A stretch of DNA of 37,762 nucleotides from NCBI GenBank assembly GCA_029071345.1, contig JAIEAO010000012.1:1-37762 (forward strand), in the 5' to 3' direction. This stretch comes from Muribaculaceae bacterium. Its GTDB lineage: Bacteria > Bacteroidota > Bacteroidia > Bacteroidales > Muribaculaceae. Within the stretch, counting starts at the first letter, position 1. The number at the start of each line of letters is the position of its first letter. The translations under genes were made by a program, and so were the position numbers. The notes under the pieces are model-generated. The model did no database searches. It was not told where the DNA came from and was given only the letters and a program-made list of their open reading frames with translations. Below are positions 22,549 to 30,980 of the stretch, piece by piece.

Positions 22549-24336
22549 TCAGATTTTTGCGCACTTGGCTGCGAGCCACTGCTGCTCTTCGGGCTGGAGC
22601 AGGGGAGATAGGTCGTCGTATACCATCTGATGGTAAGCGTTGATCCATTCGATCTCGCTCTCGGTCAGGATGCTGCGCTCGATGAGACGGGCATCGTAGG
22701 GGAAGAGGGTGAGAGTCTTGAAGTTATAGAAATCGCCGAATTCGGTTGTCTCATACTGCTGCGTGGCGATAAGGTTCTCGATGCGGATGCCGTATTTTCC
22801 CTCGATGTAGATGCCGGGTTCGTCGCTGGTAATCATACCGGGTTCGAGCGGTGTGGGCACATCGTTGAGGCGGATGCTCTGCGGACCTTCGTGGCAGTTG
22901 ATGAAGAAACCAACGCCGTGGCCTGTGCCGTGGTAGTAAGCCTTACCCTCACGCCAGAGGAACTGACGGGCGAGCACATCAAGCTGGCCGCCGCGTGTGC
23001 CTTTCGGGAAGATGGCCTGTGCGAGTGTGATGTGACCTTTGAGCACAAGTGTGTAGTCGTGGATCTGTTCGGCGGTGGGGGTGCCGAGTGCTACGGTGCG
23101 CGTGATGTCGGTGGTGCCGAATGTGTACTGACCTCCCGAGTCTACGAGCAGAAGGCCGTCGCCTGTGACGGGTATGCTGCTCTCTTCCGTAGCTTCATAA
23201 TGCACGATTGCGCCGTGGGCGTTCCAGCCAAGAATGGGAGAGAAGCTTTCATCTACGCATGAAGGGTCGGCGAGACGGAGAGCGCGGAGGCGTCGGCCGA
23301 GCTCAAGTTCGTTAAGCGTGCCGGTGGGATATTCTTTCTCAACCATCATGAAGAAACGGGTGAGGGCCACGCCGTCCTTGAGCATTGCGGTGTGGATATT
23401 TTTGATCATCTCTGCGTTCTTGACGCTCTTGAGTTTGGCTACGTTTGATCCCCCGAATACGGGTGTGCAGCCGATGTTGTCGTAAAGACCGCGCGAGGTC
23501 TTCATCGGATCGATGAGCAGGCGCGTTTCTTTCGGAAGTTTCTGCACGAATTCGATCACGGAGTCGTAAGGCATAACCCCGATGTTGTATTTCTCAAGGT
23601 GCTTGGCTACCTCATCGCTCATTTTCTCTTTGTCGATGAAGAGGATGCGCTTGTCGTCGTCGACATAGAGATAAGCCACGAAGATGGGGGAGAAGGATAT
23701 GTCGTTGGTGGTGCGCACGTTGGTGGCCCAGGCGATATCGTCAAGGGCGGAGAGCATCACGGCATTGCCGAGCTCACCCTTCACCTCTGCCATCAGGCGC
23801 TGCATCTTGCTGTCGACGGTCTCACCTACGATCGTCTCATCGTGAACGAAGAGCTTGTTTTTCGGACGCTCGGGGCGGTCGGCCCATATCTTGGCGATGG
23901 CGTCGAAATGATCGTTAAACTTGATATTGTTATCGGTCAGCTCTTGCTGAAGCTGCTGAGCCTGCGAGATTGAGAAAGTCATTCCGTCGATGCCTACGGT
24001 CTGGCCGGCGTTGACGTGTTCGGTAACCCAGTCCACGAGGTCGACGGCGTCGGGGCCGTCCTCCTTCATCATCTCGAAACCGGTGTCGCGCAGCTGGTCG
24101 GTAGCCTGAATGAAATAACGGGAGTCGGTCCATACGTATGCTTTGTCGGCAAGCACTACTGCTGTGCCGTTTGTGCCGTTTTCAGATTCAAAGCCGGTGA
24201 GCCATTCGCGGCCGCGCCAATGCTTCGGGGGGAGCTCGCTCTGATGCGGGTCTGTGCCGGAGATGATCACGCAATCCACTCCTTCAGCCTTCATCACATC
24301 GCGCAGCGAAGCGAGATATTCTGCATTCTTTTTCAT
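22549..24336 (-). CDS. Xaa-Pro aminopeptidase (M24B family)
   Basis: Cytoplasmic metallopeptidase removing N-terminal residues before proline. It has 595 aa in the long three-domain plan: two creatinase-like N-terminal domains (about residues 1-310) and a pita-bread M24 catalytic domain. Metal ligands are visible: Asp in LLLVDSGGQYTFG, Asp in TTDITRTVALG, His in GTGHGVGFFINCHEGP, Glu in SDEPGIY and Glu in YGIRIENL. A C-terminal extension (about residues 520-595, SEIEWINAYHQMVYDDLSPL) is normal for this long form. No signal peptide. A good promoter lies 40 nt upstream; the gene is monocistronic or leads to the gamma-CA-like gene. Confidence 0.95.
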   Translation of the reverse strand: MKKNAEYLASLRDVMKAEGVDCVIISGTDPHQSELPPKHWRGREWLTGFESENGTNGTAVVLADKAYVWTDSRYFIQATDQLRDTGFEMMKEDGPDAVDLVDWVTEHVNAGQTVGIDGMTFSISQAQQLQQELTDNNIKFNDHFDAIAKIWADRPERPKNKLFVHDETIVGETVDSKMQRLMAEVKGELGNAVMLSALDDIAWATNVRTTNDISFSPIFVAYLYVDDDKRILFIDKEKMSDEVAKHLEKYNIGVMPYDSVIEFVQKLPKETRLLIDPMKTSRGLYDNIGCTPVFGGSNVAKLKSVKNAEMIKNIHTAMLKDGVALTRFFMMVEKEYPTGTLNELELGRRLRALRLADPSCVDESFSPILGWNAHGAIVHYEATEESSIPVTGDGLLLVDSGGQYTFGTTDITRTVALGTPTAEQIHDYTLVLKGHITLAQAIFPKGTRGGQLDVLARQFLWREGKAYYHGTGHGVGFFINCHEGPQSIRLNDVPTPLEPGMITSDEPGIYIEGKYGIRIENLIATQQYETTEFGDFYNFKTLTLFPYDARLIERSILTESEIEWINAYHQMVYDDLSPLLQPEEQQWLAAKCAKI

Positions 24337-24377
24337 ATATGTGTATTTTATATGGTTTAATACGAAATTTTAGATTA

Positions 24378-24407
24378 CAAATATAATAAATATTTAGCAG
24401 ATTACAA
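24378..24407 (-). promoter_or_regulatory. promoter of the aminopeptidase gene
   Basis: Minus strand TTG (24407-24405), 19 nt, TATATTTG (24385-24378). Confidence 0.75.
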
Positions 24408-24491
24408 TTTTATATTGTAGGTCACATCGGTTTAGTCGGTGTGAAACTAAGCTTGCAAGGAGTACAATTGTAAATAATGATGAGACAATAG

Positions 24492-24700
24492 GCCCGCGGA
24501 GCGGGCTTAAGATGTCAACCCCGGGTGAAACCCGGGGGGTATCGCATATCCTCCAAACCTCAACCCACAGCGTGGGTGTCTCAACATTCATAGAACATGG
24601 CCCGGTATCTTTCACCCACTCCGTGGGTTCGGTGTGAGAGTGTATGTAACAATCCACGGGCTGACGCCCGCGGTTAATGACTTTAGCCCACTCCGTGGGC
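24492..24700. repeat. mosaic of six short hairpins
   Basis: Successive hairpins with three-base loops: GCCCGC-GGA-GCGGGC (24492-24506), CCCCGGGT-GAA-ACCCGGGG (24519-24537), ACCCAC-AGC-GTGGGT (24563-24577), ACCCAC-TCC-GTGGGT (24614-24628), an imperfect one at 24654-24673, and GCCCAC-TCC-GTGGGC (24686-24700). Spacers of 12-60 nt are unrelated. The minus-strand open frame across it merely translates these words, so I do not call a gene. Similar mosaics are, to my recollection, common between Bacteroidales genes; function unknown. Confidence 0.65.
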
Positions 24701-24863
24701 ACGATTGCAGCAAACGTAGCCATCGTTGTTATTAGGTATTTTTTGTGGTGTAATAAAATGTCCTTTCGGGGGGGTAAAACTAAAATTGCGGAAATTTGAC
24801 CAATTTTAACATTTCTTTGCATAAATCCGCATAGAATGCGGTTTTTTGTATCGAAATATGTAT

Positions 24864-25057
24864 TAACTTTGCGTCAGAAAGCCGGCACAACCGGCAAAAA
24901 AGGCAAAGTAAGACAAGATGGCAAGTCTAAAAATCTTTTAAGTAATAGTGATATAAATTTGTAAGTTAGTGGTTGAGTAAGATGGTTGTTTGCTTGTGAA
25001 AGTAGGCTAAATCCAAAAAATCACATCACGGCGGGCGATTGGGAAATTGCCCGCCGT
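24864..25057 (+). ncRNA. candidate small RNA (about 180 nt) with a 7-codon frame
   Basis: A TAACTTTG -7 element (24864-24871; the -33 element is weak) is followed by the hairpin GCCGG-CACAA-CCGGC, a start-to-stop frame of seven codons (MASLKIF, near 24918), an unstructured AT-rich stretch, and a 13-bp stem with loop GGGA (25028-25040 with 25045-25057). No long frame exists. No U-run follows the stem. It could be a regulatory RNA, a peptide-coding RNA, or a leader to nothing visible. I could not match it to 6S, SRP RNA, tmRNA or RNase P RNA. Confidence 0.4.
25028..25057 (+). terminator. 13-bp GC-rich hairpin
   Basis: Stem ACGGCGGGCGATT with AATTGCCCGCCGT (one G-T wobble), loop GGGA. It probably closes the transcript starting near 24880, although no T-run follows. 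Confidence 0.55.
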
Positions 25058-25080
25058 TGTTGGTTATATATGGTTCATTA

Positions 25081-25136
25081 GATGTCTGGCCTAATGGACA
25101 TTTTCATCACTCAAAATGTCCATTAGGCCAGATGTC
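25081..25136. repeat. 18-bp perfect inverted repeat flanked by 6-bp direct repeats
   Basis: Arms 25087-25104 and 25113-25130 (TGGCCTAATGGACATTTT and complement) around CATCACTC. GATGTC stands directly outside on both sides in the same orientation (25081-25086 and 25131-25136), as a target duplication would. Confidence 0.7.
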
Positions 25137-25376
25137 TTAAAGATAAAAACGTAATCTAAGCCGCGGAGCGGCGAGGTTATTGGTGACCCTACATGACGGA
25201 GCGAAGCGACGAAGTGTAGGGGCAGGATAGAAAGGTATAATGAGTGCCGGAGGTACGATGTTGTAAAGTATAAAGTACGCACGGGGCTTTCATAACATCA
25301 TCGCTCCCCGACTCCTTTACTTATTCCTATCTCTTCCGTGCACTCCCTTCGGTCATGCACGGTTTCCAATAATATC

Positions 25377-25444
25377 ATGCCTCCGGCATTATTCCTTTGA
25401 CCGACGTTTGCTTTTTGCTTACTCGCGAATATGTGTTATATTTG
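25377..25444 (+). repeat. hairpin repeat ending in a promoter
   Basis: ATGCC-TCC-GGCAT (25377-25389), then CCGACGTTTGCTTTTTGCTT, ACTCGCGAATATG and TATATTTGC. The CCGACGTT to ACTCGCGAAT block recurs at 35871-35899. In this copy the block's end is the promoter of the next gene. 25160-25172 upstream holds a further GCCGC-GGA-GCGGC hairpin. Confidence 0.6.
25414..25444 (+). promoter_or_regulatory. promoter of the GlmU-like gene
   Basis: TTTG (25414-25417), 19 nt, TATATTTG (25437-25444), followed by C: full consensus. The leader of about 55 nt is largely a heptamer array. Confidence 0.85.
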
Positions 25445-25466
25445 CAGGCAATTTAATTAACTCACC

Positions 25467-25498
25467 AATTATTAATTATTAATCATTAATTATTAATT
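25467..25498. repeat. 7-nt periodic array (AATTATT)
   Basis: Units AATTATT, AATTATT, AATCATT, AATTATT, AATTGCT end nine bases before the start codon at 25507, so they lie inside the 5' leader. Confidence 0.75.
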
Positions 25499-25506
25499 GC
25501 TTGGTC

Positions 25507-26781
25507 ATGGAAAATAACAGATATGTGGTGCTTTTCGACACCCGCGAATCTTTTGAAAATATACTCCCGATAAGCTATACACGCCCCGTATCGGGCGTAA
25601 GGGTCGGCATACTTACCATAAAGGAGAAATGGCAGCGACTCATGCCTGCGCATTATTCCGCGCTGACCGCACTCTATCTGCGCGAGAAATTCCCGATTTG
25701 TCTCAATCCGGACGGAGCTACGCTCTTTGTTGCCGGCAATGTTCTCCCATCTGAAGATTTGGCCGGGAAAGTGTGCGCGCTTGCGGAGGGTGAGGCTTTG
25801 GTGAAAGAGAATGCGGTTATAGCTTTCTGTGGTAATCTTGATGATTTTACCTCATTGATGGGGGAGGATTTCAACTACACAGTCGGCAATCCCGACAATA
25901 GCCTCTCTGATGAACCGTCGAGCGTGATAATGAAAAAGGAATATGCCGGCGACGTGAAACGAATAAACTATGTGTTCGACATCTTCCGGCAGAACGGCGA
26001 GCAGATCAAGAGCGACTACCGCATGATCGTGAAAGGTGAGAGCCCCGTGGCTCCCGACCGCTCGGTGACTATAATCGGCGATATGCTCACTCCCGACGGT
26101 CTTCCCTCATTATATATAGAAGAGGGGGCAACCGTAGAGGGCGCGATACTCAATGTGAAGGAGGGCCCGATATATATAGGTAAAGATGCCAAGATAATGG
26201 AAGGCTCGTGCGTGCGCGGACCTTTGGCGCTCTGTGATCATGCGCAGATAAGGATGGGCTCGAAAGTCTACGGTTCGAACACCATCGGACCCTACTGCAA
26301 AGTTGGCGGCGAGCTTGACAATGTTGTGATGATCGGCTACAGCAACAAGGCTCATGACGGCTATCTCGGCAACGCCGTGATAGGGGAGTGGTGCAACCTC
26401 GGAGCAGGAGCGGTGGCGTCAAACCTTAAGAACGACTACTCCAAGATCCGTATCTGGAATTACTACAAGCAGAGCTTTATGCGCACCGATCTGCTCTTCT
26501 GCGGACTCGTATTTGGTGACCACTCAAAGGCCGGCATCAACACGATGTTCAACACCGCCACGGTGGTGGGTGTGGGCGTCAACCTGCACGGATCCGGATT
26601 CCCGCGCCAGTTTATCCCCAGTTTCTCTACCGGATCGCCCGAAGGAGGCTTTGAAAACGTACAGATCGACAAATTCATGGACACGGCCGGCAAAGTCATG
26701 GCACGTCGCGGATTGGAACTCACCGAAACCGACCGCCACATCTTCGAAGCCATCTACCGCTCCGCCTCCCGCTTCAAATAA
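25507..26781 (+). CDS. GlmU-like sugar-nucleotide transferase / acyltransferase
   Basis: A 424-aa two-domain protein resembling the alternative GlmU-like family of Bacteroidetes. The N-terminal half (residues 1-190) looks like a diverged nucleotidyltransferase (YVVLFDTRESFENILPISYT, then RPVSGVRVGILTIKEKW). The C-terminal half is a left-handed beta-helix of hexapeptide turns (IYIGKDAKIMEGSCVRGPLA, GSKVYGSNTIGPYCKVGG, CNLGAGAVASNLKNDY). It presumably works in UDP-N-acetylglucosamine or related sugar activation, but the usual GxGTRM signature of true uridylyltransferases is not seen, so the first activity is uncertain. Start at ATG 25507; an upstream TTG at 25501 was not used. Confidence 0.85.
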   Translation: MENNRYVVLFDTRESFENILPISYTRPVSGVRVGILTIKEKWQRLMPAHYSALTALYLREKFPICLNPDGATLFVAGNVLPSEDLAGKVCALAEGEALVKENAVIAFCGNLDDFTSLMGEDFNYTVGNPDNSLSDEPSSVIMKKEYAGDVKRINYVFDIFRQNGEQIKSDYRMIVKGESPVAPDRSVTIIGDMLTPDGLPSLYIEEGATVEGAILNVKEGPIYIGKDAKIMEGSCVRGPLALCDHAQIRMGSKVYGSNTIGPYCKVGGELDNVVMIGYSNKAHDGYLGNAVIGEWCNLGAGAVASNLKNDYSKIRIWNYYKQSFMRTDLLFCGLVFGDHSKAGINTMFNTATVVGVGVNLHGSGFPRQFIPSFSTGSPEGGFENVQIDKFMDTAGKVMARRGLELTETDRHIFEAIYRSASRFK

Positions 26782-26817
26782 GAGGTATGGACACATATTA
26801 TCTAATTAATCGTAGCT

Positions 26818-27597
26818 ATGGCAGCAGGGAAACCATGTAGGAAGAATTACCGGGAGATTTTTGAGGAGTGGCATGCGGAGTTTCCATTCCTGGAGCGGTA
26901 TTCACCGACTACGATGTATGAGCGTGTCGGGCCGTTTATGATGGGGCTAAGATTAGAGAGGGATGAGGATGATGAGGATAAAACTGGATATTCCAATTAT
27001 TATAGACTCTTCTATGAGATTGTACCTTTGTGGATTACTGATCCTAAACTGTGGGGTGCTTCTTTCATGGATGAATTGAGAATTGAGAGGAGGAAGTGGT
27101 TTAGGAAGGTCAGTAGGCAGGCTTGGGTGCAATATTGGCGACACGATCTTTTGTTTGAGGAGACATTAAAGGCGGCTAAAGCTCAGTATAGAACTGTTAT
27201 CGGCCCGACTATTAGATTGGTCGATATGGTCGATTTCATAGAGGCTGCCTACAAAAGATCACACGATAACATCTCATCAATAAGGTTTAAATTGGAATTG
27301 GGATTAGGTGTGTATCTTAATAATGAGGCGTTGATAAACGAAGTGTGGCGTAAAATTGAAGAGGTTAAGTGTGATGTTGACCGATTTGAGTATAGGAATG
27401 GGTTTGGTTACGACGATTGGGTAAATAAGATGCATGAGTTTGCGGGTGACCGAGCCGGTCTCATGGCAAACATTGAACAAAACTGCACGCGCCCCCGAAT
27501 CGCAAGATTGAATGTAGGAGAATTTACAGAGGTTGAAGATTACCGTCCGAAGACAAATTGGAGGGATCGGCTGTCGAGCCTGTTCTCTAAAGCCTAA
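26818..27597 (+). CDS. orphan hypothetical protein, 259 aa
   Basis: I do not recognise this protein. It is soluble, charged and rich in Trp, Tyr and Arg, with no signal peptide or membrane segment. Blocks such as YREIFEEWHAEFPFLERY, ERRKWFRKVSRQAWVQYW and NGFGYDDWVNKMHEF suggest an all-helical fold. Arginine is often AGA or AGG, and leucine often TTA, TTG or CTA, unlike the CGC/CGT-rich genes on both sides, which suggests a recent arrival. It lies 36 bp after the GlmU-like gene and ends in a heptamer array before the rpsL promoter. It could be an accessory or phage-derived gene. Confidence 0.75.
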   Translation: MAAGKPCRKNYREIFEEWHAEFPFLERYSPTTMYERVGPFMMGLRLERDEDDEDKTGYSNYYRLFYEIVPLWITDPKLWGASFMDELRIERRKWFRKVSRQAWVQYWRHDLLFEETLKAAKAQYRTVIGPTIRLVDMVDFIEAAYKRSHDNISSIRFKLELGLGVYLNNEALINEVWRKIEEVKCDVDRFEYRNGFGYDDWVNKMHEFAGDRAGLMANIEQNCTRPRIARLNVGEFTEVEDYRPKTNWRDRLSSLFSKA

Positions 27598-27617
27598 TGC
27601 CTAAAACCTAAAGCCTC
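27589..27617. repeat. 7-nt periodic array (GCCTAAT/ACCTAAA)
   Basis: Units GCCTAAT, GCCTAAA, ACCTAAA, GCCTCGA; the TAA of the first unit is the stop codon of the orphan gene. Confidence 0.7.
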
Positions 27618-27637
27618 GATAAAATCTTTGTTAAAAA

Positions 27638-27669
27638 TTTGCGTAATTGATTAATGTTTAGTAACTTTG
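27638..27669 (+). promoter_or_regulatory. promoter of the str-S10 ribosomal operon
   Basis: TTTG (27638-27641), 20 nt, TAACTTTG (27662-27669), followed by C: full consensus. It leaves a 5' leader of about 140 nt before rpsL, room for translational control. Confidence 0.88.
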
Positions 27670-27817
27670 CATCGCTTAAAGAGCAAGATTCTACATCACG
27701 TGCGCCTAAATGATTGCGGGTCAGTCGTTTAGTGTGCATTATAGTGTGTGAAGACTGCTTTGTAAATTAAGGCAAAACAGACATAACAATTCAAATAAAT
27801 CAAAAAAGAGACTAAGA

Positions 27818-28201
27818 ATGCCAACTATTCAGCAATTAGTAAGAAAAGGACGCACAGCTCTCAAAGACAAGAGCAAGTCGCCTGCATTGGATTCCTGTCC
27901 TCAGCGTCGCGGTGTGTGCGTGCGTGTTTACACCACCACTCCCAAGAAACCTAACTCAGCAATGAGAAAGGTGGCCCGTGTACGTCTTACCAACGGTAAA
28001 GAGGTGAACAGCTACATTCCCGGAGAGGGTCACAACCTTCAGGAGCACTCAATCGTTATGGTGCGCGGCGGTCGTGTGAAAGACCTCCCTGGTGTACGTT
28101 ACCACATCGTTCGCGGTACGCTCGATACTGCAGGAGTTCAGGGTCGCACTCAGCGTCGTTCCAAATACGGAGCAAAGCGTCCTAAAGCAGCCAAGAAGTA
28201 A
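27818..28201 (+). CDS. rpsL: 30S ribosomal protein uS12
   Basis: Decoding-centre protein, 127 aa. The streptomycin-related loops read [15 protein letters not shown] and [17 protein letters not shown]; the lysines at the positions known for resistance mutations are unchanged, so no resistance is predicted from this gene. It begins [12 protein letters not shown] and ends in the basic tail [15 protein letters not shown]. First gene of the str cluster, followed by a 143-bp spacer to rpsG. Confidence 0.98.
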   Translation: MPTIQQLVRKGRTALKDKSKSPALDSCPQRRGVCVRVYTTTPKKPNSAMRKVARVRLTNGKEVNSYIPGEGHNLQEHSIVMVRGGRVKDLPGVRYHIVRGTLDTAGVQGRTQRRSKYGAKRPKAAKK

Positions 28202-28294
28202 TTGAGGGTTGCACTTACATTAAAATCAAATCGTAAACACCCGTTTTTGATTTATTGGATGGCTAAAGGTTGAGTAAACTCCGCAAGAGAGCGG

Positions 28295-28314
28295 GGTTGA
28301 AGATTGCAAAAGCA
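28295..28314 (+). other. hairpin in the rpsL-rpsG spacer
   Basis: AACTCCGC pairs with GCGGGGTT (8 bp, one G-T) around AAGAGA, approximately here. In Escherichia coli ribosomal protein S7 represses its operon by binding the rpsL-rpsG spacer, so this position is suggestive. Confidence 0.4.
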
Positions 28315-28344
28315 GCCAAAAACAAAAACATTAAACAAGCAAAA

Positions 28345-28821
28345 ATGAGAAAAGCAAAACCTAAGAAAAGGTTAGTATTACCTGATCCCGTTTTTCATGA
28401 CGTCAAAGTGACTAAGTTTGTGAATCACCTGATGTATGACGGCAAGAAGAACACAGCTTTCACAATTTTCTACACCGCATTGGAGACTGTGAAGTCAAAA
28501 ATGCCTAACGAGGAGAAGAGCGCGCTTGAAATCTGGAAAAAAGCTCTTGAGAATGTAACTCCTCAGGTGGAGGTGAAATCACGCCGTATCGGTGGCGCCA
28601 CCTTCCAGGTTCCGACAGAGATCCGTGCAGATCGCAAGGAGTCTATATCAATGAAAAATCTTATTATCTTCGCACGTAAACGTGGTGGCAAGACTATGGC
28701 CGACAAGCTCGCAGCTGAGATCGTTGACGCATTCAATGACCAGGGTGGTGCTTACAAGCGTAAGGAAGATATGCACCGCATGGCCGAGGCTAACCGTGCA
28801 TTCGCTCATTTCAGATTTTAA
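28345..28821 (+). CDS. rpsG: 30S ribosomal protein uS7
   Basis: Head-domain assembly protein that binds the 3' major domain of 16S rRNA; 158 aa from ATG 28345 ([15 protein letters not shown]), matching Bacteroides S7 length. Typical blocks: [50 protein letters not shown] and the end [13 protein letters not shown]. The frame is open upstream to a TTG at 28270, adding a lysine-rich stretch, but the family does not have it. It ends 17 bp before fusA. Confidence 0.97.
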   Translation: MRKAKPKKRLVLPDPVFHDVKVTKFVNHLMYDGKKNTAFTIFYTALETVKSKMPNEEKSALEIWKKALENVTPQVEVKSRRIGGATFQVPTEIRADRKESISMKNLIIFARKRGGKTMADKLAAEIVDAFNDQGGAYKRKEDMHRMAEANRAFAHFRF

Positions 28822-28838
28822 TTTTGATATAAGAGAAA

Positions 28839-30959
28839 ATGGCAAAACACGACGATCTTAGATTAACAAGAAATATCGGCATCATGGCTCATATCGATGC
28901 CGGAAAGACCACAACCTCCGAGCGTATCCTCTTCTACACAGGTCTTACACACAAGATCGGTGAGGTGCACGATGGTGCAGCTACAATGGACTGGATGGAG
29001 CAGGAGCAGGAGCGTGGTATTACAATTACTTCCGCCGCTACTACCACTTTCTGGAAATATAACGACGAGAAATTCAAAATCAACCTGATCGACACTCCCG
29101 GACACGTTGACTTCACCGTTGAGGTGGAGCGTTCGCTCCGCGTGCTCGACGGCGCTGTAGCCGCTTTCTGTGCGGTTGGCGGTGTTGAGCCCCAGTCTGA
29201 GACTGTATGGCGTCAGGCTGATAAATATAATGTTCCCCGTATCGGTTATGTGAACAAGATGGACCGCTCGGGCGCTAACTTCTTCGAGGTTGTGCGTCAG
29301 GTTAAGGAGGTGCTCGGTGCTACTCCGCTTCCCATCCAGATTCCTATCGGTGCAGAGGAATCGTTCAAGGGTGTTGTGGATCTCGTGACTATGAAGGCTA
29401 TCTTCTGGCACGATGAGACTATGGGTGCTGAATACAGCATCGAGGAGATTCCCGCCAACCTTCAGGCTGAGGCAGAGGAATACCGCGACAAGATGCTCGA
29501 GACTCTCGCCGAGCTCGATGAGGCTCTCATGGAGAAATATTTCGACGATCCTTCAACTATCACTGTAGATGAGATCAAGGCTGCGATCCGTAAGGGCACG
29601 CTTTCAATGGCTGTCAACCCGATGATCTGCGGTTCTTCATTCAAGAATAAGGGTGTTCAGACACTTCTCGACGCTGTCTGCGCTTATCTTCCCTCGCCGC
29701 TTGATGCAGGTGCTGTAGAAGGTACCGCTCCCGGTTCTGACGAAGTTGAGGTTCGCGAGCCGAGCCCCGAAGCTCCGATGTCGGCTCTGGCGTTCAAGAT
29801 CGCTACCGACCCCTATGTAGGCCGTCTCTGCTTCTTCCGCGTTTATTCAGGTGAGATCCCCGCAGGTAGCTACGTTCTCAATAGCCGTTCAGGTAAGAAA
29901 GAGCGTATCTCACGTCTGTTCCAGATGCACTCTAACAAGCAGAACCCGAAAGAATTCATCGGCTGCGGTGATATCGGTGCCGGAGTTGGTTTCAAAGATA
30001 TCCGCACAGGTGATACCCTTTGCGACGAAAACCACCCGATCGTGCTCGAGGCTATGGAGTTCCCGGATCCTGTGATCGGTATCGCAGTTGAGCCTAAGAC
30101 TCAGAAAGACCTCGACAAACTCGGTGTCGGACTTCAGAAACTTGCTGAGGAAGACCCCACATTCCGCGTAGAGACTAACGAGGAGACAGGCCAGACCGTG
30201 ATCAGCGGTATGGGTGAGCTTCACCTCGACATCATCATCGACCGTCTGCGTCGTGAGTTCAAGGTTGAATGTAACCAGGGTCGTCCGCAGGTAACTTACA
30301 AAGAGGCTATCACCAAGCCCGTAGAGCTTCGTGAGGTATTCAAGAAGCAGACCGGTGGTCGCGGTAAGTTTGCTGATATCATCGTACGCATCGAGCCCGC
30401 CGACGACGATTTCGAAGGCAGCCTCCAGTTTATCGACGAGGTTAAGGGTGGTAACGTGCCTAAGGAGTATATCCCCTCAGTGCAGAAAGGGTTCCAGACT
30501 GCAATGAAGAACGGTGTTCTCGCCGGCTATCCCGTAGAGCGTCTTAAAGTCACTCTTCTCGACGGTAGCTTCCACCCGGTTGACTCTGACCAGCTCTCAT
30601 TCGAGCTTTGTGCGATCCAGGCCTTCAAGAAAGGTTCTGAGAAGGCAGGTCCGGTTCTCATGGAGCCTATCATGAAGATCGAAGTCGTAACTCCCGAAGA
30701 GTCTATGGGTGACGTGATCGGAGACCTTAACAAGCGTCGCGGTCAGGTAGAGGGTATGGAGACAAGCCGCAGCGGTGCGCGCATCGTGAAAGCTAAGGCT
30801 CCTCTTGCAGAGATGTTCGGATATGTGACCGCTCTTCGTACGATCACTTCAGGCCGTGCAACTTCTACAATGTCGTTCAGCCACTATGCTGAGGTAAGCA
30901 ACTCAATCGCAAAGAATGTCTTGACAGAATGTCAGGGCCGCGTAGACTTACTTAAATAA
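28839..30959 (+). CDS. fusA: elongation factor G
   Basis: GTPase that drives translocation of tRNA and mRNA; 706 aa, a full-length EF-G. G motifs are intact: [15 protein letters not shown] (G1), [10 protein letters not shown] (G2), DTPGHVDF (G3), NKMD (G4). Domain II, the ribosome-contacting domain IV (GGRGKFADI) and the final domain V ([19 protein letters not shown]) follow. It lies in the classical rpsL-rpsG-fusA order, but rpsJ follows directly and tuf is absent here, as in other Bacteroidetes. Confidence 0.98.
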   Translation: MAKHDDLRLTRNIGIMAHIDAGKTTTSERILFYTGLTHKIGEVHDGAATMDWMEQEQERGITITSAATTTFWKYNDEKFKINLIDTPGHVDFTVEVERSLRVLDGAVAAFCAVGGVEPQSETVWRQADKYNVPRIGYVNKMDRSGANFFEVVRQVKEVLGATPLPIQIPIGAEESFKGVVDLVTMKAIFWHDETMGAEYSIEEIPANLQAEAEEYRDKMLETLAELDEALMEKYFDDPSTITVDEIKAAIRKGTLSMAVNPMICGSSFKNKGVQTLLDAVCAYLPSPLDAGAVEGTAPGSDEVEVREPSPEAPMSALAFKIATDPYVGRLCFFRVYSGEIPAGSYVLNSRSGKKERISRLFQMHSNKQNPKEFIGCGDIGAGVGFKDIRTGDTLCDENHPIVLEAMEFPDPVIGIAVEPKTQKDLDKLGVGLQKLAEEDPTFRVETNEETGQTVISGMGELHLDIIIDRLRREFKVECNQGRPQVTYKEAITKPVELREVFKKQTGGRGKFADIIVRIEPADDDFEGSLQFIDEVKGGNVPKEYIPSVQKGFQTAMKNGVLAGYPVERLKVTLLDGSFHPVDSDQLSFELCAIQAFKKGSEKAGPVLMEPIMKIEVVTPEESMGDVIGDLNKRRGQVEGMETSRSGARIVKAKAPLAEMFGYVTALRTITSGRATSTMSFSHYAEVSNSIAKNVLTECQGRVDLLK

Positions 30960-30980
30960 AATTAAAGTCATAACAACAAT

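Noticed and set aside
24394-24822. 142-codon open frame on the minus strand in the gap before the GlmU-like gene
   Set aside because: Its residues (repeated PTEW-type words) are translations of successive short hairpins, and it overlaps the aminopeptidase promoter. No protein-like organisation is seen.
24864-25057. Assignment of the candidate RNA as 6S, SRP RNA, tmRNA or RNase P RNA
   Set aside because: No long central bulged hairpin, no SRP tetraloop motif and no tRNA-like ends could be seen.
7349-25498. CRISPR array suggested by regular short repeats
   Set aside because: The period is 7 nt with no spacers, no leader and no cas genes. These are tandem heptamers.
28270-28344. N-terminal extension of uS7 from TTG
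   Set aside because: Bacteroides S7 begins at MRKAKPKKR and the extension is low-complexity and lysine-rich, so I start at 28345.
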